Shown here piece after piece: positions 43,801-51,559 of a stretch of DNA of 64,000 bases. The notes beneath the pieces are model-generated. The model searched no databases. It was not told the origin of the DNA and saw only the letters and a program-made list of their open reading frames with translations. How positions within the stretch are numbered: the stretch's first letter is position 1; the number at the start of each line of letters is the position of its first letter. The stretch comes from Caballeronia arvi (GTDB lineage: Bacteria > Pseudomonadota > Gammaproteobacteria > Burkholderiales > Burkholderiaceae): contig NZ_FCOM02000025.1 of assembly GCF_001544695.2 (NCBI RefSeq), positions 41,644 to 105,643 on the forward strand, given 5' to 3'. The position numbers and the translations under genes are program-made.

Positions 43801-45312
43801 GACGAGCAAAAGAAAGAGGGCAACGACAAGCTCCTCTTCCTTTCGCGCGACGACCTGATGCGCCACGAAGCCGCCGGCGTCACGACCGACCTGTTCCCGA
43901 AGCGCATGACGATGTCGGGCATCGAGATGTCGCTCACGTATCACTTCGAGCCGGGTGCGCCGCGCGATGGCGTGACGCTGCAAGTGCCGCTCTACGGGCT
44001 GAATCAGATCGACGCGCGGCGCGTCGAATGGCTCGTGCCGGGCATGATCAAAGAGAAGGCGCAACTGCTGTTGAAGTCGCTGCCGCAGAAGCTGCGCCGT
44101 CATGTCGTGCCGTTGCCCGAATACGCGGCGGGATTCGCCGGGCGTCACGCGGGGCCGAAATTCGGCGCGGGCGCGCTCGTCGATACGCTCATCGCCGATA
44201 TTCGGGAGCAAACGCAGGTCGCGGTGAAGGGCGCGGACTTCAAGCTCGAAACGCTGCCCGCGCATCTGTTCATGAACTTCAAGGTGATCGACGAGCACGG
44301 CCGCCAGCTCGCGATGGGCCGCAATCTCGCGCAGTTGCGCGCGGAACTCGGCGGCCAGGCGCAGCAGCAGTTCCAGAAGCTGACGTCCGTCGCCGCGCTC
44401 GATGCGCTTACCGGCGAAACCAGCGCGCCGCAGACGCAACCGGCGAGCGAAGGCACCGCGCTCTACGAAAACCTCACGACGTGGAATTTCGGCAAGCTGC
44501 CCGAGCTGCTCGAAATCCGCCGTCGCGGGCAGACGCTGTTCGGCTATCCCGCTTTGGTGGATCGCGGCACGCATTGCGACGTCGAAGTGTTCGATTCGCC
44601 CGAGGAAGCGGCGCGGATTCATCGTGCGGGTTTGCGGCGGCTTTTCGCGCTGCAATTGCGCGAGCCGATCCGATATCTGGAGAAGAACCTGCCGGGTCTG
44701 CGCGAAATGTCGATGCAATACATGGCGCTCGGCACGGCGGACGAACTGCGCGATCAGATCGTCGAGACCGCGCTCGATCGCGCATGCCTGCAGGACCCGC
44801 TTCCCGACGACGACGCCAGTTTCCACGCCCGCCGCGACGCCGCGAAAGGGCGCCTGACGCTGCTCGCGAATGAGATCGCGCGGCTCGTCGGGACGATCCT
44901 CGCCGAGCATGCCGCGCTCGCGAAAAAACTCGCGCAGGCGAAATCGTTCGCATCGGCATATGCGGACATGCAGGCGCAATCGAGTGCGCTGATCGGCAAG
45001 CGCTTCGTCATCGACACGCCATATGCGCAGCTCGCGCACTTTGCGCGTTATCTGAAGGGCATCGCGCTGCGCATCGACAAGCTGAAAGCCGATCCGGCCC
45101 GCGACGCGCGCCTCTTCGCTGACCTTCAGCCACTCGCGCAGCATTATCAGCGCGCGCTGGCGCAGCGCGGCGGCGTCGCGGATGCGCGGCTGGCGGAGTA
45201 TCGCTGGCTGCTGGAGGAATTGCGGGTGTCGCTCTTCGCGCAGGAATTGCGCACGCCGATGCCGGTTTCGGTGAAGCGCCTGTACAAGGTCTGGGAATCG
45301 ATGCAGCGCTGA
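40813..45312 (+). CDS. hrpA: ATP-dependent RNA helicase HrpA (DEAH box)
   Basis: 1499 residues. After an unusual N-terminal region of about 220 residues rich in Pro, Arg, Ala and Gln comes the DEAH helicase core: Walker A GETGSGKT at 259-266, DEAH at 360-363 (IIDEAHERSLN), motif III (VTSATIDAERFA), motif VI (QRAGRCGRV), then HA2, OB-fold and the large DUF3418 domain typical of HrpA. Ordinary HrpA is about 1300 residues, so the N-terminal extension is the excess. HrpA acts on RNA, including fimbrial mRNA processing in E. coli and rescue of collided ribosomes. Confidence 0.95.
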   Translation: MPNVFRPARPGQPGKPQSADKATDTQDQLKKLRENLLREAREGEGAGASGESAGLSKKELAARRFAGAKAGAAGVSKEAKPQAAQRPQPVAKTALAQPDQRPRPVAKTVPAQADRRPEPAAKTPRPQPDHRPPKPREDARTSAQPSSQPQAQAQPKRNDVRREQTDRPRRAVESMPAEARKPDTKPRVTERQNETPKSERPSEAREPRPPREPRPPRAPRIITPNPVPPITFPEALPVSARRDEIARAIDANQVVIVSGETGSGKTTQLPKICLALGRGLGVGGSGLIGHTQPRRIAASATGRRIAEELGTPFGEVVGYKVRFTDNLAPGASVKLMTDGILLAETQTDPLLNAYDTIIIDEAHERSLNIDFLLGYLKEILPKRPNLKLIVTSATIDAERFARHFGSDEKPAPVIEVSGRLYPVEVRYRPIEEESEAIKNAQGTAPKRGDRKTDRDLMEGIVDAVDELCRVGPGDVLVFLPGEREIRDAAEALRKHHPPHTEILPLFARLSAQEQERVFKPSNARRIVLATNVAETSLTVPGIRYVVDTGMARVKRYSYRNKVEQLQIEPVSQAAANQRAGRCGRVADGVCIRLYDEADFQSRPRFTDPEILRSSLAAVILRMKSLHLTAIETFPFIEPPPGRAIADGYQLLNELGAVDDDNALTPLGRELARLPLDPRVGRMILAARDHHALTEVLVIASALSVQDPRDRPIEAQEQADQAHRQFVDERSEFLQWTRIWKWFEDAVAHKKSNKQLADACRANFLSHLRLREWRDVHSQLLTVVREHGWRLNESDATFEQVHLSLLTGLLGNVGLKADDEPHYLGARGIKFHLWPGSALLKKAGRWVMAGELIETSRLYARTIAKIEPEWLETVGAHLLKTSLSDAHWEKKAAQVVAYERATLYGLIVYARRRVSFGKQDPKYARELFIRGALVEGEFDTRLPFFAHNRKLVADIEQLEHKSRRQDVLVDDELIHGFYDSLIPEGMWTGAAFERWYRDEQKKEGNDKLLFLSRDDLMRHEAAGVTTDLFPKRMTMSGIEMSLTYHFEPGAPRDGVTLQVPLYGLNQIDARRVEWLVPGMIKEKAQLLLKSLPQKLRRHVVPLPEYAAGFAGRHAGPKFGAGALVDTLIADIREQTQVAVKGADFKLETLPAHLFMNFKVIDEHGRQLAMGRNLAQLRAELGGQAQQQFQKLTSVAALDALTGETSAPQTQPASEGTALYENLTTWNFGKLPELLEIRRRGQTLFGYPALVDRGTHCDVEVFDSPEEAARIHRAGLRRLFALQLREPIRYLEKNLPGLREMSMQYMALGTADELRDQIVETALDRACLQDPLPDDDASFHARRDAAKGRLTLLANEIARLVGTILAEHAALAKKLAQAKSFASAYADMQAQSSALIGKRFVIDTPYAQLAHFARYLKGIALRIDKLKADPARDARLFADLQPLAQHYQRALAQRGGVADARLAEYRWLLEELRVSLFAQELRTPMPVSVKRLYKVWESMQR
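41068..41202 (+). repeat. Three 45-bp tandem repeats in the HrpA N-terminal region
   Basis: 41068-41112, 41113-41157 and 41158-41202 encode RPQPVAKTALAQPDQ, RPRPVAKTVPAQADR and RPEPAAKTPRPQPDH, an exact 15-residue period. The repeat is disordered and basic in character. Confidence 0.85.
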
Positions 45313-45438
45313 AGCGCGGCTGAAAGGCCGCCGTTTCTTGCGCCGAAGCAGCGCATTGCGCAAAAAGCCGCACCCCGTCAACGCGCCGCGCGAAGCAAAC
45401 GTTCTACAATGACGCCTGCCCTCCGAAACCCAATTTCC

Positions 45439-46464
45439 ATGCGCAATATTTTCCGTTCCGGCCGTTCTTCCGGCCGTTTCCGTGCGGCTGCCGCACGCGT
45501 AGCGCTCGCCGCCGGCGCAGCGCTCGTCGCCACCGCGGCGCTCGCCAACAACGTCATCGTGCTCAATTCGGCGGAAGCCACGCTGAGCCTCATCGACGAA
45601 AACACGCGTCAGGTCGTCGGCACCGTGCCCACCGGCAAGGAGCCGCACCATCTGATGCCGACGCCGGATGCGTCGTCGCTGATCGTCGCGAATTCGGTGT
45701 CGAACAATCTGATGTTCGTCGATCCGAAAACCGGCGCGTTCCAGCGCTGGGTGCAGGACATCGAAGATCCGTACCAGATCGGCTTTTCGCCGGACAAGAA
45801 ATGGTTCGTGTCCACCGGTCTGCGCCTCGACCGCCTCGACATCTATCATTTCGACGGCAAGAACCTGAGCATCGCGAAACGCATGCCGCTCGCGACGATG
45901 CCGAGCCACATCGCGTTCACCAATGACAGCTCGACGGCGTTCATCTCGCTGCAGGTGTCGGGCGAAATCGCCGCGATCGACCTGCCGACGCAAACCGTCA
46001 AATGGAAGATGAAGGTCGGCAAGGTACCGGCGGGCGTCTGGCTCACGCCGGGCGATAAATTCCTGCTCGTCGGCATGACGGGCGCGGATTACGTGGCCGT
46101 CGTCGACTGGCGCAACCAGAAGGTCGTCAAGACCATCACGACGGGCAAGGGCGCGCACAACTTCCGCTCGATGGTCGATGGCAGGCATGTGCTGGTGTCG
46201 AACCGCGTCGCGAACACGATCAGCATCATCGATGAGGAATCGCTCACGAACGTCGGCGATATCACCGGCCTGTTGCCGGGCCCCGACGACATGGAACTTT
46301 CCGCGGACAAGAAGTATCTGTGGGTTACGTTCCGCTTCGCGAAGCATGTCGGCGTGATCGACCTTGCGAATCGTAAGCTTATCGAGACGATCAAGGTGGG
46401 CCGCTCGCCGCACGGCATCTACTTCTACAATCGGGCGCCGGTGACAGCGCCGAACGGAGCGTAA
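45439..46464 (+). CDS. Periplasmic beta-propeller (YncE/YVTN-type) protein
   Basis: 341 residues from ATG 45439. An Arg-rich N-terminus and hydrophobic core (ALAAGAALVATAALA) form a signal peptide. The mature part is a series of propeller blades of the YVTN type, each with a V-D/L-x-T-x-x-V-x-T-I/V-x-V/T-G-K/R-x-P-H pattern, for example VVGTVPTGKEPHHLMPTPD, KVVKTITTGKGAHNF, LIETIKVGRSPHGI. YncE-like proteins are secreted to the periplasm; function unclear. It lies alone between hrpA and the sterol desaturase gene. Confidence 0.85.
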   Translation: MRNIFRSGRSSGRFRAAAARVALAAGAALVATAALANNVIVLNSAEATLSLIDENTRQVVGTVPTGKEPHHLMPTPDASSLIVANSVSNNLMFVDPKTGAFQRWVQDIEDPYQIGFSPDKKWFVSTGLRLDRLDIYHFDGKNLSIAKRMPLATMPSHIAFTNDSSTAFISLQVSGEIAAIDLPTQTVKWKMKVGKVPAGVWLTPGDKFLLVGMTGADYVAVVDWRNQKVVKTITTGKGAHNFRSMVDGRHVLVSNRVANTISIIDEESLTNVGDITGLLPGPDDMELSADKKYLWVTFRFAKHVGVIDLANRKLIETIKVGRSPHGIYFYNRAPVTAPNGA

Positions 46465-46552
46465 GCGGGAAGGGCGCGGATTCGCGCCCTGTACTACGAT
46501 TGAGGAAGGCCCGGAATCTGGAATCGGGTCGCCGCAAGCACCACGGAGCACC

Positions 46553-47569
46553 ATGTTTCATTCCATTCTCTCGGTCCTCGACAGTTTCGTTTCGTCGCTG
46601 CAGACGCTTCTTTACGTTGATGTCGTCCAGCCGGCGCTGTTCAAGCTCGGCATGATGGATTACGACGAGGACACCTACGACGCGCTCTACTGGGTGATCG
46701 TCGGCGTGCTGGAAGTCCTCACGATGTACGCGATCCTGCGCCCGCTCGAAGCGTTCCGTCCCGCGGAAACATGGAAGGACCGCAAGGGCGTGCGCGTGGA
46801 CGTGCTCTATACGTGGATCGTCAAGCTCGGCATCCTCAATCTGTTTTTCTTCTTCACGTTCCAGCCGCTTTTCGATTCGATGCAAAGCTGGCTGCGCATC
46901 CATAGCGTGCCGAATCTGGAGATCGACAACCTCTGGCCCGGCGTGACGACGCAGCCGCTCGTCACGTTCGTGATCTATCTGCTGATTCTCGATTTCGCGG
47001 GTTACTGGTATCACCGGCTGGAGCATCGTTTCGGCATCTGGTGGGAACTGCACGCGGTGCATCACAGCCAGCAGAAGATGTCGCTCTGGACGGACGACCG
47101 CAACCATCTGCTCGACGACGTCCTGCAAGCGAGCTTCTTCGCGTGCGTCGCGCTGGTGATCGGTGTGGAGCCGTCGCAGTTCGTCGTGCTCGTGGCCATC
47201 ACCAATTTCATGCAGAGCGTGCAACACGCGAACATCCGCCTGCATTTCGGCTGGCTCGGCGAGCGGATTGTCGTTAGCCCGGCGTTTCATCGGCGCCATC
47301 ACGCGATCGGCTTCGGTCACGAAGGCACGACCTACGGCTGCAATTTCGGCGTGCTGTTTTCCTTCTGGGACATCCTGTTCCGCTCGGCCTCGTTCGACCG
47401 CACCGTCGAGCCCACCGGCATCCGCGACCAGCTCGGCGCGCCGGGCGTGGCGCCCGTCCATTACGGCGACGGCTTCATCGAACAGCACTGGCTCGCGTTC
47501 AGGCGCATCGCCGCGCGTCTCGCGTCGCGTCGCAATCGCGCGGCTGCGTCCGGTTCGACTGCTGCCTGA
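46553..47569 (+). CDS. Sterol desaturase / fatty acid hydroxylase family protein
   Basis: 338-aa membrane-bound diiron oxygenase. The eight-histidine pattern is present: WYHRLEH (H-x3-H), HAVHHS (H-x2-HH), and SPAFHRRHH (H-x2-HH). Several hydrophobic segments precede them. Family members hydroxylate or desaturate sterols, hopanoids or fatty acids; the substrate here cannot be read from sequence. The ATG is at 46553, with a hairpin (GGGCGCG-GATT-CGCGCCC, no T-run) in the gap before it. Confidence 0.88.
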   Translation: MFHSILSVLDSFVSSLQTLLYVDVVQPALFKLGMMDYDEDTYDALYWVIVGVLEVLTMYAILRPLEAFRPAETWKDRKGVRVDVLYTWIVKLGILNLFFFFTFQPLFDSMQSWLRIHSVPNLEIDNLWPGVTTQPLVTFVIYLLILDFAGYWYHRLEHRFGIWWELHAVHHSQQKMSLWTDDRNHLLDDVLQASFFACVALVIGVEPSQFVVLVAITNFMQSVQHANIRLHFGWLGERIVVSPAFHRRHHAIGFGHEGTTYGCNFGVLFSFWDILFRSASFDRTVEPTGIRDQLGAPGVAPVHYGDGFIEQHWLAFRRIAARLASRRNRAAASGSTAA

Positions 47570-47636
47570 TTCATCCGGCGCCCGCGCGCGGCGCTGGTTT
47601 ATCCTGTCGGTTCCTCTTTCTCTTGACGACTCACGC

Positions 47637-48494
47637 ATGACTGATTTGCTGCGTTCGTTCGTGCGCGCGCTTGCGAACGTCTTTCATCCGCGCATGCTCT
47701 GGCTGACGCTGATGCCGTTCGGCGTCGCCACCGTCGTGTGGGGCGCAGTCCTCTGGTTCTTCTGGCAGACGCTCACGGGCGCCGCGAACATCTGGCTCGA
47801 CGGCTGGGCGCTCACCTCCGCGATGTACCGTCTTTTTGACGCCGTCGGCTTCTCGTCGCTGCATGCGGTGATCGCGCCGTTCCTCGTCGTCATCATGACG
47901 GTGCCGCTGATCGTCGTGACGGTGCTGCTGCTGATCGCGACCATTTCGATGCCGGGCGTCGTCAAGATGCTCACGCGCCGGCCGAAGGGCCATTATGCGT
48001 CGCTGGAAGAGCGGCGCGGCGGCTCGTGGTACGGCAGTCTCGGGCATTCGGTCGTGACGACCGTCGTGTGTCTCGTGCTGCTCGTCGTGACGCTGCCTTT
48101 GTGGCTCATTCCGCCGTTCTTCGCGCTGATTCCGCCGCTGCTGTGGGGCTGGCTGACCTATCGCGTGATGACTTATGACGCGCTCGCGCTGCACGCCAGC
48201 GTCGACGAGCGCCGCGCGATCGTACGCGACGCGCGCTGGTCCTTGCTTGGCATCGGCATCGTGAGCGGCCTCCTGAGTTCGGTGCCGACGATGCTCTGGG
48301 CGTGGTCCGTCTGGCTGCTGCCGCTGTTTCCGGTCGTCGCCGTGGTGACGATCTGGGCGTATGCGTTCATTCTCGTGTTTTCGGCGCTCTGGTTCGCGCA
48401 TTACTGCCTGCACGCGCTGGAGCGCCTGCGCGCGAGCGAGCCGCACTATCCGGCGATCACGGTCGAAACCCGCGACGTATCACTGAAAGAATAG
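47637..48494 (+). CDS. EI24-domain (CysZ-like) membrane protein
   Basis: 285 residues from ATG 47637; the frame is open upstream only as a shadow of the neighbour. Beginning MTDLLRSFVRALANVFHPRMLWL, it has four to five hydrophobic segments with Pro-rich loops (FLVVIMTVPLIVVTVLLLIATISMPG, ALIPPLLWGWLTYRVMTYDALA). The EI24/CysZ family includes sulfate transporters; that function is not shown here. It is ten bases from the next gene, likely one transcript through cutC. Confidence 0.8.
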   Translation: MTDLLRSFVRALANVFHPRMLWLTLMPFGVATVVWGAVLWFFWQTLTGAANIWLDGWALTSAMYRLFDAVGFSSLHAVIAPFLVVIMTVPLIVVTVLLLIATISMPGVVKMLTRRPKGHYASLEERRGGSWYGSLGHSVVTTVVCLVLLVVTLPLWLIPPFFALIPPLLWGWLTYRVMTYDALALHASVDERRAIVRDARWSLLGIGIVSGLLSSVPTMLWAWSVWLLPLFPVVAVVTIWAYAFILVFSALWFAHYCLHALERLRASEPHYPAITVETRDVSLKE

Positions 48495-48504
48495 AGGGGC
48501 ATTC

Positions 48505-49323
48505 ATGGGCATTGGCGTCATCATCATCGGCGACGAAATCTTGTCCGGCCGCCGTACCGACAAGCATCTGCCGAAAATCATCGAATTGCTGGGTGCACGC
48601 GGTCTGTCGCTCGACTGGGCGGAGTACGTCGGCGACGATCCCGCGCGCATCACCGCGACGCTCGCGCGCACCTTCGCATCGGGCGATGTCGTGTTTTCGA
48701 CGGGCGGCATCGGTGCTACACCGGACGATCACACGCGCCAGTGCGCGGCGAAGGCGCTGGGCGTGCCGCTCGAGCTGCATCCGGAGGCGGCGGAGCTGAT
48801 CCGCGCGCGCATCCGCGACACGGCGGCCGAAGCCGGCAAGCCGGTCGATCTGGAATCGCCCGAGAATCTGCATCGGCTGAACATGGGCACGTTTCCGCAG
48901 GGCGCGGCGATCATTCCGAACAGCTACAACAAGATTCCGGGCTTTTACGTCGGCGATCATCACTTCGTGCCGGGCTTTCCGGTGATGGCCTGGCCGATGA
49001 TCGAATGGGTGCTCGACACGAAATACGCGCACTTGCATCACGCGGTGCCGCACGTCGAGCGCTCGCTGCTCGTGTTCGGTTTGCCGGAATCGCGTATCAC
49101 GCCGCTGATGGTGACAATCGAGCGCGATTTCGACGGCGTGCGCGCGTTCAGCCTGCCGAGCGTCGGCGATGCGGCGCGTGGCGCGCTTTACGCGCGCTCG
49201 CATATCGATCTGGGCGTGAAGGGCGATCCGGACAAGGCGAACGCCGCGTTCGAAGTGTTGCGCGAAGGGGTGATCGCGCTGGGCGGTGAAGTCGTGGAAG
49301 TGCCGCCGGAGGAAGCGAAGTGA
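48505..49323 (+). CDS. MoaB/Mog-type molybdopterin-binding protein (CinA N-terminal-like)
   Basis: 272 residues. MGIGVIIIGDEILSGRRTDKH is the MoCF-domain start, and VVFSTGGIGATPDDHTRQ carries the GG-x-G-x-x-x-x-D motif. The C-terminal CinA deamidase domain is absent. Proteins of this kind are often annotated competence/damage-inducible protein A; the true role is unclear, with molybdopterin or nucleotide binding expected. AGAGGGGC precedes the ATG. Its TGA overlaps the cutC GTG. Confidence 0.85.
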   Translation: MGIGVIIIGDEILSGRRTDKHLPKIIELLGARGLSLDWAEYVGDDPARITATLARTFASGDVVFSTGGIGATPDDHTRQCAAKALGVPLELHPEAAELIRARIRDTAAEAGKPVDLESPENLHRLNMGTFPQGAAIIPNSYNKIPGFYVGDHHFVPGFPVMAWPMIEWVLDTKYAHLHHAVPHVERSLLVFGLPESRITPLMVTIERDFDGVRAFSLPSVGDAARGALYARSHIDLGVKGDPDKANAAFEVLREGVIALGGEVVEVPPEEAK

Positions 49324-50027
49324 CGCTTCTGGAAGTGATCGCGACGACCGTCGCCGACGCGCGCGCGGCCGAACGCGGCGGCGCGGACCGGCTGGAGCTC
49401 ATCACAGCGATGGGCGAGGGCGGGCTGACGCCGAGCATCGGGCTGATCGAATCCGTGGTCGATGCGGTCGCCATTCCGGTGAACGTGATCGTGCGGCCGC
49501 ACAGCCGCTCGTTCGTCTACGATGCCGACGACTACGCGGTCATGCTGCGCGATGTGCGCGCGATCGCGAAAACGGGTGCGAATGCGATCGTCATCGGCAT
49601 GCTGCGCGCCGATGGCGATATCGACACCGAGGGTCTCGCGCGCGTGATCGAAGCCGCCGATGGCTTGCCGCTGACGTTCCATCGCGCATTCGATGAAGCG
49701 CGCGATCTGTTCGCCGCGTTCGATACGCTGCTGCGATTCGATGCCGTGACGAACGTGCTGACGTCGGGTGGCAGGCAGTCGGTGCTGGAGGCGGAAGCGC
49801 CGATCGCGACGCTCGTCGAGAAGGCGGCGGGAACGCGCTGCACGGTGCTGGCGGGCGCGGGACTGACCGTCGATGCGGTCGCGGCGTTCGTCGCGTCGAC
49901 GGGCGTACGCGCGGTGCATTTTGGCTCAGGCGTGAGAGTCGGCGGCAAAGGACTCGCGCCTGTCGATGAGGAAAGAGTCAGGCGCGTGCGCAGTCTCGTG
50001 GACGGAGTGCCTAGTCCCAAGGGTTGA
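49320..50027 (+). CDS. cutC: Copper homeostasis protein CutC
   Basis: 235-aa TIM-barrel protein. Start is GTG 49320, overlapping the previous stop (GTGA). Family blocks: ERGGADRLELITAMGEGGLTPS, VNVIVRPHSRSFVYD, ANAIVIGMLRADGDID, PLTFHRAFDEARD, VLTSGGRQSVLEAE, AVHFGSG. CutC is tied to copper tolerance, though its mechanism remains unsettled. The last 17 bases overlap the convergent VapC-type toxin gene. Confidence 0.93.
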   Translation: MTLLEVIATTVADARAAERGGADRLELITAMGEGGLTPSIGLIESVVDAVAIPVNVIVRPHSRSFVYDADDYAVMLRDVRAIAKTGANAIVIGMLRADGDIDTEGLARVIEAADGLPLTFHRAFDEARDLFAAFDTLLRFDAVTNVLTSGGRQSVLEAEAPIATLVEKAAGTRCTVLAGAGLTVDAVAAFVASTGVRAVHFGSGVRVGGKGLAPVDEERVRRVRSLVDGVPSPKG

Positions 50028-50427
50028 GGACCGTCAACCCTGCCGCCCTGAAGGGAGAGGTGTCGCGAGTCGCGACCGTGAGACTATTCGCGGTGGCGAC
50101 CGCGGCGATAAGGCCATCGGCTAGCGCAATACCTCGTCCTTCGGCACGGGCCTTCGTCATCAGATCGGCGTAGCTTTGAGCGCAGTCGATATCAAACGGC
50201 AGTACGCGCGACGCCACCAGCGGAAGCAATCCTTCCTCGAGTTTCGCACTGAGGGTATCGCGTCGCTTTCCGGCCGGAAGCTGTGCGACGCCCCAGCGCA
50301 TTTCCGCGACCGTAATGGCGGACAAGTAGAGCGTCTGAACCGGCTGTGCGTCGATCCACTCGACGACCTTCATATTCGGAGACACACGAAGTAACTCCGA
50401 AACTACGTTTGTATCCAGCAAGATCAT
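50011..50427 (-). CDS. PIN-domain toxin, VapC/FitB type
   Basis: 138 residues: MILLDTNVVSELLRVSPN has the first catalytic Asp (D5), SAITVAEMRWGV the Glu, GIALADGLIAAVA and VATRDTSPF the later acidic residues of the PIN active site. This predicts an Mg-dependent ribonuclease toxin. It overlaps its antitoxin gene by four bases (ATGA) and, at its 3' end, overlaps cutC by 17 bases tail to tail. Confidence 0.93.
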   Translation of the reverse strand: MILLDTNVVSELLRVSPNMKVVEWIDAQPVQTLYLSAITVAEMRWGVAQLPAGKRRDTLSAKLEEGLLPLVASRVLPFDIDCAQSYADLMTKARAEGRGIALADGLIAAVATANSLTVATRDTSPFRAAGLTVLNPWD

Positions 50428-50678
50428 TCAAAGCTCACAGGCTTGGCCGGTGTCCTGTCGCGGACGTTCTCGAAGATGGCAAACTCCTGATCGCTCAAAC
50501 CCGACTCACCGCCGAACCCCGCCAGAAAAGAACCCAGCTTTACCCGTCCCTCCGGCTTTACGGCCGTCGCGAGGATGTCTCGCACCTCGGCTTCCGTGCT
50601 TCGGCCATGTTCCGCCGCGCGCAACCGCAAAGCGCGATGCACGTCGTCGGGCAAATTGCGTACAGTCAGCATTGCCAT
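50424..50678 (-). CDS. Antitoxin of the PIN pair, FitA-like ribbon-helix-helix protein
   Basis: 84 residues from ATG 50678, which has TTGGAGG five bases upstream; the frame is open further but that is not needed. AMLTVRNLPDDVHRALRLR followed by HGRSTEAEVRDIL is a ribbon-helix-helix DNA-binding fold of the FitA/Arc type, and the C-terminus (FENVRDRTPAKPVSFE) should wrap the toxin. The pair is expected to repress its own promoter. Confidence 0.93.
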   Translation of the reverse strand: MAMLTVRNLPDDVHRALRLRAAEHGRSTEAEVRDILATAVKPEGRVKLGSFLAGFGGESGLSDQEFAIFENVRDRTPAKPVSFE

Positions 50679-50739
50679 CTCGACCTCCAATCTGAATGCA
50701 ATGCTTTCATTATACGTGGACTGCATGCACCGGAGATCA

Positions 50740-51204
50740 CTAAGCCCCAATCCAAGGCAGCTTCCGAAAACACCATCCCGCTACCGTTTTTCGATGCCCC
50801 TGCCCATCCTTGTCGCCTTCGAACCCTTCGAGCAGGTCGTACGCCTGCCCATATCCTTCCTTCTGCGCAGCGACTGCCGCCAGTTTCGAGCGCGCCGCGC
50901 TGCGGCATAGAAACACGACCGGCGTATCCGGGGTGGCGACCTGCCGCAATTGTTCGATAAACTCGGCGTTCGGCACGGAGCCGGGGTAGCGAATCCATTC
51001 GATATGCGCGTACTGCGCGCCGTCGATGGCCGGGCGGCCGACCCAGTCGAGCTCGGCGCGGGTGCGGACATCGATCAGGCGCGCGCGCGGATCGAGTTGA
51101 AACAGTTCGAACGCCTCGGCGGGAGAAAAGGCGCCCGCGTAGGTCAGCTTGTTTTCCGCGGCGCGCTGGGCGGCCTGGCTATAGAGTTGCTCGAGCGTGC
51201 TCAT
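50740..51204 (-). CDS. Rhodanese-domain protein
   Basis: 154 residues from ATG 51204. A single rhodanese domain: LIDVRTRAELDWVG near the middle and the active-site loop FLCRSAARS (catalytic Cys in C-R-S-A-A-R-S), then AYDLLEGFEGDKD and the C-terminal GHRKTVAGWCFRKLPW. Predicted thiosulfate or persulfide sulfurtransferase of the cytoplasm. It is divergent from glnA; the shared region carries glnA control sites. Confidence 0.88.
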   Translation of the reverse strand: MSTLEQLYSQAAQRAAENKLTYAGAFSPAEAFELFQLDPRARLIDVRTRAELDWVGRPAIDGAQYAHIEWIRYPGSVPNAEFIEQLRQVATPDTPVVFLCRSAARSKLAAVAAQKEGYGQAYDLLEGFEGDKDGQGHRKTVAGWCFRKLPWIGA

Positions 51205-51275
51205 GGCGAATCTGTCTCCGTAGACGCAAAGAATCATTTTAGCGTGCGCGGGAAGTGCAACAAGCGCAGACGGAA

Positions 51276-51362
51276 TGCGCAAATCTGGTGCAGGAAAACA
51301 TCGATGCACTGAAAATGTGCCTCGATAAATCTGGACAAAGACGCGAGCACCAAAAAGGTGCG
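51276..51362 (+). promoter_or_regulatory. Three NtrC-like binding dyads upstream of glnA
   Basis: Matches to the 17-bp NtrC consensus (TGCACC-N5-GGTGCA): 51276-51292 TGCGCAAATCTGGTGCA, 51305-51321 TGCACTGAAAATGTGCC, and 51346-51362 AGCACCAAAAAGGTGCG. The third has a perfect GCACC-N5-GGTGC core. Centres are 29 and 41 bp apart, and lie about 130-200 bp upstream of the predicted start, as expected for enhancers. Confidence 0.75.
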
Positions 51363-51459
51363 ATCGTCGAAGCGGCAAACGGGCATGCGCATGGCGATAC
51401 GCGCAGGCATCTTTCAAAACGCGCGCTGCTTCAAGCGCTTAGCGCAAAGTTGGTGCGCT

Positions 51460-51475
51460 TGGCACGGAAGCTGCT
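51460..51475 (+). promoter_or_regulatory. Sigma-54 (-24/-12) promoter of glnA
   Basis: TGGCACGGAAGCTGCT has GG at 51461-51462 and GC at 51473-51474, the exact 12-bp G-to-C spacing of a sigma-54 promoter. Transcription should begin near 51486, about 75 bases before the glnA ATG. Confidence 0.85.
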
Positions 51476-51559
51476 TTTCCATCCTCGATTGAATCGATGT
51501 ACAGGATTGGTCGGGGCGGCGAAGCGATTCGCCGACTTTTGTTAATCAGGAGATAGGTA

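Noticed and set aside
46466..46492. Hairpin GGGCGCG-GATT-CGCGCCC after the beta-propeller gene as a terminator
   Set aside because: Good stem but no T-run, so not listed as a Rho-independent terminator.
41527..46554. 1675-codon open frame on the minus strand opposite hrpA and its downstream neighbour
   Set aside because: Mirror of strong third-position GC in real plus-strand genes; composition is Arg/His-rich with no recognisable domain.
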